From Amphiura filiformis (taxonomy: Eukaryota > Echinodermata > Ophiuroidea > Amphilepidida > Amphiuridae), in NCBI RefSeq assembly GCF_039555335.1, contig NC_092642.1:16087208-16151207 (forward strand): a stretch of 64,000 bases of DNA. The letters run 5' to 3'. Position 1 is the stretch's first letter; each line of letters opens with the position of its first letter. The translations under genes were made by a program, and so were the position numbers. The notes under the pieces are model-generated. The model saw nothing but the letters and a program-made list of their open reading frames with translations, was not told the DNA's origin and ran no database searches. This document shows positions 23,113 through 34,300 of this stretch, one piece after another.

Positions 23113-24650
23113 AATGTGATCTGATCAAGCAAACTCAGTCAGAAGTCGGAACTATCAATATATTTATATATATATATATATGTGCTATATATACGAATGG
23201 AAATACCCATCCGATCGTCTACCCAGGGTAAGGTTACCCAGGGTAACCTTACCCTGGGTAGACTCTATATTACTTTTTAAAAATCTGGATATATATATAT
23301 CCGTGTGCTGTTACTAACCATGCTAACACATACAGGGTATGACGTATAACTTCTTGCCAACGTGTAATGTCTATGACAATTATACGGCTATGAACAGTAT
23401 ACATCTTTTGCAGTGTCAACCCAGGGTGACCGTTGAAGACATATTGTCAACTTCAGGTAGTTAGTTTAGTGTGCTGGTCAACCTGGGGTAGTCACGATGT
23501 ACACTTTAATACACATATATTATTTATGTGAACTTGAAAGATGAACATAGTTGAAATGCTACATTGGGAAATTTCGATATGTGCAATTTAGGCGCTCAAT
23601 ATTATTGTCAAAAATGTTACAGGTATTAATACTCATCTTTCTATTACGTGGTACTGGTATATATATAGTTTATTCTTCCTTTATCTTTTTAGTTTCTTTA
23701 TCTTTTTAACATTCCAAACCCCGGCCAAACCCCATCTCGTCTCACTCTTCATTTTGAACTTATGTACATTTTGTACATATTAAATTGTAAATACCAACTT
23801 GGATTACCGGAACATGTACCACGGCCATGTCCACGCTACGGACGTTCCGTGCTGTGTAAACACTGGGAACGCTGCATAATGTCATACCACTGTGTGGTCA
23901 TACTCATGAACTGGCCATGCTGTTCGGGGGTTCCCACACAAATACCACCAAACATTAATGCTTTGACCCGGTGCTGCATTGCAACCAACGGGCGTGTCAC
24001 GCTGCATGCATTAATGATGATATTGTACTTGTATGTTCTTTTAATACTCAGACCCCAGTCCCATCATTTGCATACCGGTATTACTTGGAGGCCAATTGAT
24101 GTTCTAATTGACATGTTCGTTATTTTATGTGCAAATTTGAAAGAAGATGTAGGCCTGCGCACACTGTACATATGTCCTTATTTAACGGGAATTTAATGTA
24201 TAAGAACAGCTCTAGGATGTCCATACATCGTAACTCTATATCAAAGTCCCTATCACATTGTCTACCCAGGGTAAGGTTACCCTGGGTAACCTTACCCTGG
24301 GTAGATGATCGGATGGGTATTTCCATTCGTGCATATATATATATATAGCCAAGTTTCGAAAACTCCTTAAAGTTTTGCCCCCTCCCCCTTTCCCCCTAGT
24401 GGGAGGCCTTTTTTTGTGTCATTTTTAGCCCATTTTGACCATTTCTGTCAAAGTCCCCCCCCCCTATTGAAAATTTGCCTTGCCCCATCCCCCTCTGAAA
24501 AAGTCCTGGCTACGCCACTGACTGGTTGTCCAATTTCAATGGGGTTTTCTGCAAGATGTAGCTTTGCAAATGTTTGTTACAATCAAATAAGACACTGCAA
24601 ATTTAATATGACCGACTTGAGACAGATTTTGCTGGATCACACCACAAATG
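23113..24650. mobile_element. MITE split by later insertions
   Basis: 23113-23155 (ATGTGATCTGATCAAGCAAA) matches the left end, and 24526-24650 (ACTGGTTGTCCAATTTCAAT to GCTGGATCACACC) the right end, of the intact 215-bp MITE at 25674-25889. The two halves are separated by a foldback element and a second repeat fragment at 24350-24525 that ends in a GGCTACGCCACTG word. This gives an order of insertion: MITE first, then the others. Confidence 0.65.
23157..24347. mobile_element. Foldback element bounded by perfect hairpins
   Basis: The ends are inverted: CGAATGGAAATACCCATCCG at about 23193 and CGGATGGGTATTTCCATTCG at 24310-24329, each next to an AT-repeat tract. Next to each end is a perfect hairpin: 23217-23263 with 22-bp arms (core TACCCAGGGTAAGGTTACC) and a CAG loop, and 24261-24305 with a CTG loop. 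The interior has further decayed ACCCAGGGT words and no recognised gene; a 144-codon open frame at 23762-24196 shows no family resemblance. Confidence 0.82.
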
Positions 24651-25237
24651 TTCAAAACCGCTAAGTATAGCTCATTACGTCAGCTCTAAAAATAACATAC
24701 GCTTTCAACATAAAACTAAACACAACCATATATGGATTGGAATAGCTACTAAACAAAAGGTGGATTCCGAGGTTTACAATTTTTGGAAACAAACTGGCAA
24801 CGCTTATACACACAATTAGGCCTATTTTAAGGTTCATGGCTTGGAATTTCACTCAATGTCAAGATGACATCACAATAATAGGATCAAAACAATAAACACT
24901 GCAAACCGTCATTGGTAAAAGGAGGAAATTAGTACTTTTCCGTTGTACTGGTAAAAAATCACGGAAAACAAAATTGTTCCGGCTTGCTTCTTTATTATCA
25001 TACCTATATTTGGAAGTTGGAACATAAAGCCATCCATCGAATGCCTTAAATCGGCTTCACGGGCAGTAATAAATAACTATTGTGTGTTAGCCATTACGTT
25101 TTCAAAATACATCATCTTGCATCGTATCAAGATTTATCTTGGTATTTCACTTTATTACTTTAAATATCATAATCCATTTCTACAAAGCCGCTACTAAAAC
25201 AACACGTTCGGACACACCCCGATTCTTATTATTAAGT
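24651..25237 (+). promoter_or_regulatory. Gene A upstream region, duplicated in front of gene B
   Basis: Matches 47300-47360 and 47640-48247 in order: CCGCTAAGTATAGCTCATTACG, GTGGATTCCGAGG, GGAAACAAACTGGCAACG, GACTTGGAATTTCACTCAA, CATACCTATATTTGGAAGTTG, GCATCGTATCAAGATTTATCTTG. Conservation up to the ATG suggests that the promoter and 5' leader were copied with the gene. No clear TATA box is seen just upstream of this ATG, unlike gene B. Confidence 0.65.
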
Positions 25238-25307
25238 ATGGCGATGTATCTTCGGTGGACATTTCTGCTTGTTGCTGTGCTAGCTGTCACTCCAACGGTC
25301 AACTCAG
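25238..25307 (+). CDS. Gene A exon 1: signal peptide
   Basis: ATG at 25238 opens MAMYLRWTFLLVAVLAVTPT, a typical signal peptide with an Arg in the n-region, a Leu/Val/Ala core and a likely cleavage near VNS. The exon ends TCAG|GTATGC after one base of a Gly codon (phase 1). The 70-bp exon is matched base for base in length by gene B exon 1 (48248-48317), with two or three changed residues. The upstream in-frame codons are less likely to be used because homology with gene B begins its conserved coding part at this ATG. Confidence 0.82.
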
Positions 25308-28300
25308 GTATGCTGTTTCTTTGTTTTCAAATAATGGTACATGATTGGTTTAAAATCATTAAAAACATGTTTTGACATCTTTTTGTGCAGCAAATGACAC
25401 AATTTTCGCCAAAATGTATAAGCTAAATATACAAACTGGTTAATTTCAGTCAATATCTCATCACTCTACATGTTTAATCATTAAAAACACGTTTTGACAT
25501 CTTTATGTGACACAAATGACGCCATTTTTGCCAAAATGTATAAGAAAAATATACAAACTGATTTATTTCAGTCAATATCTCATCACTGTAAAGGTTTAAA
25601 ATATTTAAAAAACATGTTTTGACATCTTTATGTGACGAATAGAACACCATGTTCGCCTAAAATGTATGCATAATATGTGATGCGATCAAGCAAAATCAGC
25701 CGGAACTCGGAAATGTTGATTTTGAGATAATAGCCAAAATATTGAAATATTTCCTTTTGTTTCATGTTGTTTTGGAAACTCTTAATTACTCATATCTTTT
25801 GAACTGGTTGTTCAATTTCAATGGGGTTTTCTGCACAATGCAGCTAATATTTCAGAGTTCCGACTGATTTTGCTTGATCGCATCACATAATACAAACTGG
25901 TTTATTTCAGTCAATGTCTCATCACTTGACCTTGAAATATTAAAAATAGCTTGTTAATTGTTAAAAAAACACATTTTGACATTATTATGTGAAGCAAATG
26001 GCACCATTTTCGCCTAAAATGTATAAACAAAATATACAAATTGATTAATTTCAGTCAATGCCTCATTACCTGACCTATAGAACTATTCCGAATGGCTTCC
26101 ATTTGCAGTGTATAAATTATTGTCTTCAAATTAAATCATGTTTGTATATTTTGCTTTAAATGCATTTAAGTGGTTACGGCCTTGGACTGATAATCTGAGA
26201 GCTTGCTCGACGTGCGTGGGTTCGATTCCCCGTCCCACCACCGTGTTGCGCCCTTAAGCAAGGCGCTTTGCCTCGCTTGCCTCACCCCACCCAGGTGCAA
26301 TGGGAAGCTGTTAGGGGTAGTCACAGTCGTTGTACTGATGGACCCTGCGCCACTTGTAGGCTGCAAACGTGGTTCCGACATATTCTAATGACGGCGGAAT
26401 AAATGTAAAGCGCTTTGAGGCTGTTTACGGCATAAAGCGCTATATAAATATCTACATTTATTTTATTTATTTTAAATTTAGGCGACAATGGTGCCACATG
26501 CGTCACATAAAGATGTCAACACATATTTCTTAATGAATTTTAACCTGTACAGGGCAAATGACAGCCATTTTGAATATTTCAAGGTTAGGTGATGAGATAT
26601 TGACTGAAATTCATCGGTTTATATATTTTACTTATACAATTTGGGCCAAAATAGTGTCATTTGCATCAAAGATGTCAAAACATGTTTTTTTATGATTTTT
26701 AACCCATACAGTGCAAATGGCAGCCATTTTGAATATTTCAAGGTCAACTGATAAGACATTGGCTGAAATTAATAAGTTTGCATATTTTGCTTATATATTT
26801 TGAGAGAAACTGGTGTAGTTTGCATCATATGAAGATGCAAAACATGTTTTTTAATCATTCTTAACCTGTACAGTGTAAATGGCAGCCATTTGGAATATCT
26901 AAAGGTCGAGTGAGGAGACATTGGCTGAAGTTAATAAAGTTTTTTATATTCAGTTTATACAGTTAAGGCTAGAAATGGTGCCAATCCGTCACATAAAAAT
27001 GTCCAAACATGTCGTTTCAATGATTTTTAACCTGTACAGTACAAATGGCAGCCATTTTGAATATTTCAAGGTCAAGTGATAAGACATTGACTGAAAATAA
27101 TAAGTTTGTGTATTTTTCTTACATTTGGATACATTTAAGGTGAAAATTGAGGTATTTGCTCCTCATAAAGATGCCAAAACATGTTTTTATAATTATTTTT
27201 TATACACTTGGTGATTTTGGGCACCATCTTGGATTTAAGGAAAAATCGAGGTGGCACAAAAGCTTATTTTCATTCTAGTAACCCAAGTAACATATGTGCC
27301 AAGTTTGGTTCTGGTAGGAAAATGCAGTATTTTTTTTCCTGTGATGAACCTGCCTATGTACCCACACTATTTGTTTCAGGGCCTCGAACAGGGGCGTAGC
27401 AAGAGCCTCGGGGTGGGGGCATGGACAAGGAGCAATACGGGGCCCTTTTAACATCCCCCTTCCAGTGTTTCTAAGCAAATAAGAAAACCTAGTGGCCTAA
27501 AAGTATATGGTTTAATTAGCCATAAATTGGCAAATGGCCATTTGCGACTGACTTTTGTATATTTAATCTTTATTAGGCCTATACATGAATTTTAAGACCG
27601 CTGTTAAATAGATTAACTTGATATTTTCATACCTTACATTAAGTAATTAACACACAGGAAACAAGAGGCAAACCTTTTGAATCTTTGTTGTTGGTTTAGT
27701 ACATGACTGGGAATGATGTTAACGTCCCAGGTTAACGTATTTATGCATCTGAGAGTGTCATCCTCATCGAGGGGTAGGCCACCTTTTTAACACGCTGGGC
27801 TAGAAATAAACTATGAAAAACTGCACGGGCTGCACATTTTTCAAAGTGCACTATTAAAATCATTTACAATAATTTGATTTGCTAATGTCCTATTTTGTCT
27901 GAATTAATTTGGTAAACTATGTAAATTAATTCAAATGTTTCCATGTCTAAAGTCTATAATCCTTGACCAAAATGTATGATTATGAATTTTGAAACTTTAA
28001 TGACTGCAGAAAAAAATGGAAGAGGAAGTCATTCCATATTTTTATCATCATAACTAAAAATAATAGTCCTAATACGTACATGTAATGAAGTTTATTCTTA
28101 GATATACAAAATTCACGGGTCATTTGATCATTATGAAAATTATTCACGTGTCTTCTCATGAATCAAGTAGTCATGGAAACCTTTGAAAAAATAATTTATA
28201 CATAAATCCCAGTTATATAAATCATCCCATGTCAACAAATTACATATTCTATAGAAAATATTTGACATTGAACATGTTGAAATAAAGAAAAAAGCGATCA

Positions 28301-31300
28301 CATCCCACGTAGGCCTACACTCGTACGGCACCTATTACCATGGACATTTTGCGTTCTAATAATAATAGTGTTAATACGATTTCGGTTACATTTTAATTTG
28401 ATTATTCTTTGCCAAATATTATGCAATATTATTAGGAAAGTTTTCTGGTCAGTTTAATCCAAACTTATGAGGTACTCCTTATCTCAGCCGCAATAACTGT
28501 GGTGTTCTAATGGGGGGATTTTAATTCAAAGTTGCTTTTGTCCTAAAAACCACAACGAATTTGGTTGAATCCAATTACGTTTAAGTTGGGACTGGTGTGT
28601 TAACATTACAAATAATGGCAAAAAATCAGTTTTGGAAAACAATTGACCAAACTCATTTTAAAAGATCGTAGGCCCCTACATTATGGCTTTAAATAGCTTT
28701 TTTAAAACTACTTTTTACTAACATAATCGGCCTTTTTGAACCACTCCCCCTAAACAAAAGGACTTTCGTTCATGACTTCATCATACTTTTGGGTTGTTCC
28801 TTTCAAGTTTTCATTTCAAATTTCTACACACCAAGATTGCTATATTTACCTTGCGTTGAGATTCATCATTAATATACCCGTCTTTATTACACAGTCATGA
28901 CAATAACAATGTCAAACTTGAATACATAAGGCCACTCAGAATGTACTACCCACACTATAGATTCTATCGAGATTGATTGTTTATATAGTACTACACCTGA
29001 TGAAGGCAATTCATTAAATCGTTTTTTCTTTAATTATTTTGAACATGGCAACACAATTTTCAAGATTTTCCGACCTACTATAGGGCTTCTTGCTACTAAT
29101 ATTGTAAATACCACAAAGATCGAAATGTTAACTTTGAAGAGTATCATTTTGGCGTATAATTTTATTAAACTGCTTTTATGGCGAATCTTACAGAGGCCCA
29201 TCAAGATCTGGTACAATAGGACCAACCTACCGCTTGACAAAACACTGGACTATTGTAATAATGTGAAAGTATGGCAAGTGTTACAATTTCAGCAATGAAG
29301 GCTCTACTTTCCGCACTCACTCCGACTCACTATGGAAAAGTAGTCTCTTTTGCTCAAATAAAAGGGGTCACACAGTTACGCAATGGGAGAAATTTGTCTT
29401 TTTTTCTCTTTCAACTTCAATTATTATGAAGGGAAAGTCTTTTATTTTTTGGCTCACTCTTAATTGTCTCATGTATATATTAAACTTTACTTTCCCCGAT
29501 TTTCAAGGAAATCTGATGAAAGACCTCGTCGTACAGGAGCACTAAACACCGCAAGGTATTCCCAAAATCTCACTCGATTTACGGCGAAATACACTGACAT
29601 GCACCCCGTGTCATTAAAGTAGCGTCTATAGACGGCCCTCACTTGATAATAGAAAGTCCGATTGACTTGGCTCAAACGGTATTCATAGGTATTTCCTAGA
29701 AATACTTTGCCAGATTCTACTCTCTAAAAAGGAATCTGATTGGTTACAAAGTGCTGTCGTACCGTAGGAAAAACCATACCCTCTTCCGCACAGCCCTGCT
29801 TAGTGTGTTGTGTGGTCATGTATGCATTGTGCATTGACCTCGAACGCCTCTGTACACACAGCGTGCACACACTGGAGTCGAGTATAATTTATTTAACATA
29901 GGAAAACTTTTCCATATATCCAGCTGAACCTCGAACCCTCGGCGCCCATGGACTTCGTCCACCCTATCCACCCTTGCTACGCCCCTGGCCTTGATATTTT
30001 CTGTTTTTGTCGTTTGTTTATCTCTTGATCACTATTTGTTTAGGGTCTCTATTTTATTTGTGTGTTTTACCAAATAAAAACCATTATAAAATGAATGGCG
30101 CTCATAACTTTTTAAACGCTTTCAATAACTTTTCTCTCAAATTAGTTTGTCAAATATCAAAATATTAACAACAGGAATAGCAAAATTAATAAGACATGAT
30201 AGCAGAAAGACACACAATGAATTTGAGAACATCTTCAGTCTACCAATTCATAGATAAAATTGAAATGTACATTTGAATTTCATCGCGCGATGCTGCGATG
30301 TTTATTAAAAAGCATCGGAACATCGCATCGCGCTGCGATGTGGAGTCAGAATACCCAAAGTCTGGCTTGTGTTACCATAAATATTAATATGCTACTTTAC
30401 GTTCTTTCCCCGTAGGTTGTTCTGTGGGGCAACGCGTTGTGAATCGAGCTGGAAAAGTAGCTAATGTACGAATCGCAATGGTCTTGGTTAACAACGTCAT
30501 ATCATGCAATGGAGTCATTGCATCATGGCAGTATTGGCCTAAGCAATCATTCCCATTCAAAGCTATCGTATTCAGACAGGTTTTGACAGGTACCACCGGT
30601 GGCTCTACTTCCACTTGGAATATAATTGGTATAAATGACATCCCCGCATCAAACGTGATAGCCAACCGGGTTAATAGATACAACATTCCAACTGGTGATC
30701 GAATCGAAGTCCAAACTGGTGATGTAATCGGGATTGCGCACTACGATGATGGTCCGGTGATAGCTGCGGACGCAGCCGACGCATCGAACCCTGGCACCTT
30801 TCATCAAGTGGTAGTTAATAGCTGCCAATTGCAGTGTAGAATTTTGACGGAATCTGAAATTGGTAACCTAGAGGTGGGCAGTACGATAACCACAGTCTCC
30901 ACCCCAGACATTTGGCAAGGATCCACCGCGAGGCTTCAAGTTTCGCTTTCAGCTGAAGTTATTGTGCCACCAGTTATTGTGCCACCAGATTCCACGACGG
31001 GTAAGACAAATGCCGGCTTTACATGGGCAATTCCATGCAAAAGTGGACATGGCCCAAAACATGAAAAATGCTTAGAACTTTAAAACTACAAGTGCTACAA
31101 TGGCAAATTTGGTATCAAATGAAAGAAGTTAACATGCTCCTTAAATTAAGTTGTCTTGCAATTACGTTGGTGCATGTTTACCATGAATTTGTTTTGAAAA
31201 ACCTGTTTGTTGCCAAATTTGTTACTTTTTTGAGTGAAAAAAACCCTTACATTTTGGATCTGCTTTGCACATCTTTATTAAGATTTTATTTCATGTTTTT

Positions 31301-34300
31301 TGTTTTAAATTGCTCAAGGACTATCTAAATTTACATATTCTGTGATGTTTTTTTTTATCTTGATAATGCATTTATTACGTAATTCGGTTCCATCTTTTTG
31401 GCCGGACAAACTGTAGCACGAGTTACCGTAGCATAATCAATTAGGCTTTATAGTGTTTTTGTTTTAAGACACCATCAAAATAAACAACAGGAATAGCAAA
31501 ATTAATCAAACATGATAGCAGAAAGACACACAATGAATTTGAGAACATCTTCAGTCTCCAGATGTTTCTTAAATGATGGCAATGAAGATGTGCAATATTT
31601 GATGGTAAATTGTTCCACAATTTGGGTCCAACAACAGAGAAACTTGACCTCTTGTTTAGTTAATACATAACGGAACAAAGGTTTTTTGTTGTCAGAGTTA
31701 GATTTTAAAGGGGGAGAACGATAAAAAAGTTTTAAGCCCATTTCAAGAAAATACTTAATCCAACATTATTGAAAGACCTAACAATGAATCAGAAGTATAG
31801 ATTTCCTACAATTTTGATCCAAATTTGAAATTTCTACCAACATGACCCGGGAACATGACCAATGTTAGCTAACACATTTGATGCAACAATTTTTTCACTT
31901 CCAACTGAAGCCGGTTAGAACATTACAAAGGTGGCAGTGACGTCATCATTCCTTTGTTAACATGGTGAAAAAGTCAAATGAACTGCAGCGAAAAGAAAAT
32001 ACCAATTCTTGATTTTTGGTGAAAATTATGGGAGATCTAAACTACCAATTCATAGATAAAATTGAAATGTACTTTTCAATTCCATCGCGCGATTCTGCGA
32101 TGTTTTAAAAGCATCGGAACATCGCATCGCGCTGCGACGTGGAGTCAGAATACCCAAAGAACGGTAAGTCTGGCTTGTGTTACCATAAATATTAATATGC
32201 TACTTTACGTTCTTTCCCCGTAGGTTGTTCTGTGGGGCAACGTGTTGTGAATCGAGCTGGAAAACTGTCTAATGTACGAATCGCAATGGTCTTGATTAAC
32301 AACGCCATATCATGCAATGGAGTCATTGCATCATGGCAGTATTGGCCTAAACAATCATTCCCATTCAAAGTTATCGTATTCAGACAGGTTTTGACAGGTA
32401 CTACCGGTGGCTCTACTTCCACTTGGAATATAATTGGTATAAATGACATTCCCGCATCAAACGTGATAGCCAACAGGGTTAATATATACAACATTCCAAC
32501 TGGTGATCGAATCGAAGTCCAAACTGGTGATGTAATCGGGATTGCGCACTACGATGATGGTCCGGTGATAGCTGCGGACGCAGCCGACGCATCGAACCCT
32601 GGCACCTTTCATCAAGTGGCAGTTAATAGCTGCCATTTTCAGTGTAAACTTTTGACGGAATTTGAAATTGGTAACCTAGAGGTGGGCCGTACGATAACCA
32701 CAGTCTCCACCACAGACATTTTTGTAGGATCCACCGCGAGACTTCAAGTTTCGCTTTCAGCTGAAGTTATTGTGTCACCACATTCCACGACGGGTAAGAC
32801 AAAATGCCGGCTTTACATGGGCAATTCCATGCAAAAGTGGACATGGTCTAAAACATGAAAAAAAAAGATATATCAAGATAAACCTCACCATAGTAGTTAC
32901 TTATCATAATCAATTAGGCTTTATAGTGTTTTTTGTTTTAGGACACCATCAAAATAAAAGCGAGTAATTTTTTAGCATGTCGTAGCTCGTAGCACGAGTT
33001 TCCGTTTTTCGCAGCTGTCCCAAACATACAATAGTTTATATCTTCATGTAGCAATACTATGAGGATCTAGCCTTGAATATTGGTAAATTAAAATACAAAA
33101 AATAAAGGTTCCACTCAAATGAGTTAAAAAGCTGGAGCATCAACGGGGCTCGAACCCACGCTGCACTGCTCCTCTATCATGTAGGCCTATACAGTATCGA
33201 CATATCACCAGCGCCTTAGACCACTCGTCCACAAGGACTTGATGGTGTCGTCGTGAAAATTTAAACATATAATCGCAACTTTATTACTTCAACATACCAC
33301 GTGACAAGCAAAGACAGAAAACGTACCATATTTTGGAATTTTATTTGTTTAAAAACATTAATGTGTATTAATAGCGCTCAATTGTTGATAACTGCGTGTT
33401 CTACATATAAACCCGACAATATACATGCACAATACATTATCGATTTGAACTCGCTGGGCTGCTATATGGCTGCACGTGCTATACTCCTATTATACCGGGT
33501 TATGTGATCAGCCATTTTTCTTGTATACACAGTCTGGATTTTTGCAATTTATGGGATATTTCCACGCAGGTCTCCAAAAGATTCTTCCAGATATTGGAGA
33601 TTAGATTCCCATAAAGACGAAACAGTAATCTTTAGTCGGGACCTCAACATCAAAATTTACATAAAATTTTTACCATCAATTGAGTGTTAATTTTGACTAA
33701 ATTCAGAAAATATTTTGGCGTATATAAAATTGAAATAAAATTCTCTGCCTCCTAAATCACGTAAATTTTAGCACGATTGGGTATTACGAATCGTTATATA
33801 TGATGTGCAGTTAATATTCATATATTCTTTTATACATAGGATGCTTCAGTTTTAACACAAAAAATATTTCATTGAAAACCCTCCCACTCGGCGATTTCAA
33901 AAAGGTAACCACGCTTCCCTAGAATGTGCAATAAATTAGCATTAAGAATTTTCTTATTTTAGCAGCATTCTAGAAACTCTGGCGTACGGCGAGTACTGCT
34001 GTAGAGCATCAAGTTTGTTATAGGAGGCGCAAATGTGTAGCACGAGTTACCATGGAATTGCCCACATGTATAAATGTTTATATAAACATCAAAATAAAGC
34101 TAAGATTATATTATTACGCAACAAGTATGACGTGGGATGATCTTTTATCTGTATACGGCATAGATTGAAGCAACAAAGACCCTACCATATGGGTCAGATT
34201 TCCATCGCTCATCGCCAGTACTGAAATGTTATTAAATTTCAAATTAAACCATGCGAATATTGAGATAAAAATGAGCAATGAAAAAATGTAAATGTTTCTG

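Larger units (their letters stand above)
25350..27230. repeat. Inverted pair of tandem arrays in gene A intron 1
   Basis: Left array (about 25350-26090): units of about 120-150 bp containing CATGTTTTGACATCTTTATG, CCAAAATGTATAAG and ATTTCAGTCAATATCTCATC. Right array (about 26460-27230): four or five units in the opposite orientation (GATGAGATATTGACTGAAAT, GATGTCAAAACATG) of about 150 bp. Together they form a foldback of nearly 1.9 kb, with a SINE in its centre and a MITE in the left arm. Confidence 0.85.

Noticed and set aside
22809-23231. 140-codon open frame with a 13-residue repeated peptide
   Set aside because: It is the 39-bp minisatellite read through; 39 is divisible by 3, so any open phase stays open. 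No start, splice or family evidence.
23762-24196. 144-codon frame inside the foldback element
   Set aside because: No recognisable family words, no splice context; lies within a non-autonomous mobile element.
30384-30686. Minus-strand 100-codon frames opposite domain exons (also 32192-32494 and 53310-53591)
   Set aside because: They are shadows of the + strand domain, which has splice sites, correct phase and five homologous copies.
33133-33241. Functional tRNA gene
   Set aside because: B box is good, but the acceptor ends do not pair and there is a large insertion between A and B boxes; called a pseudogene or SINE head instead.
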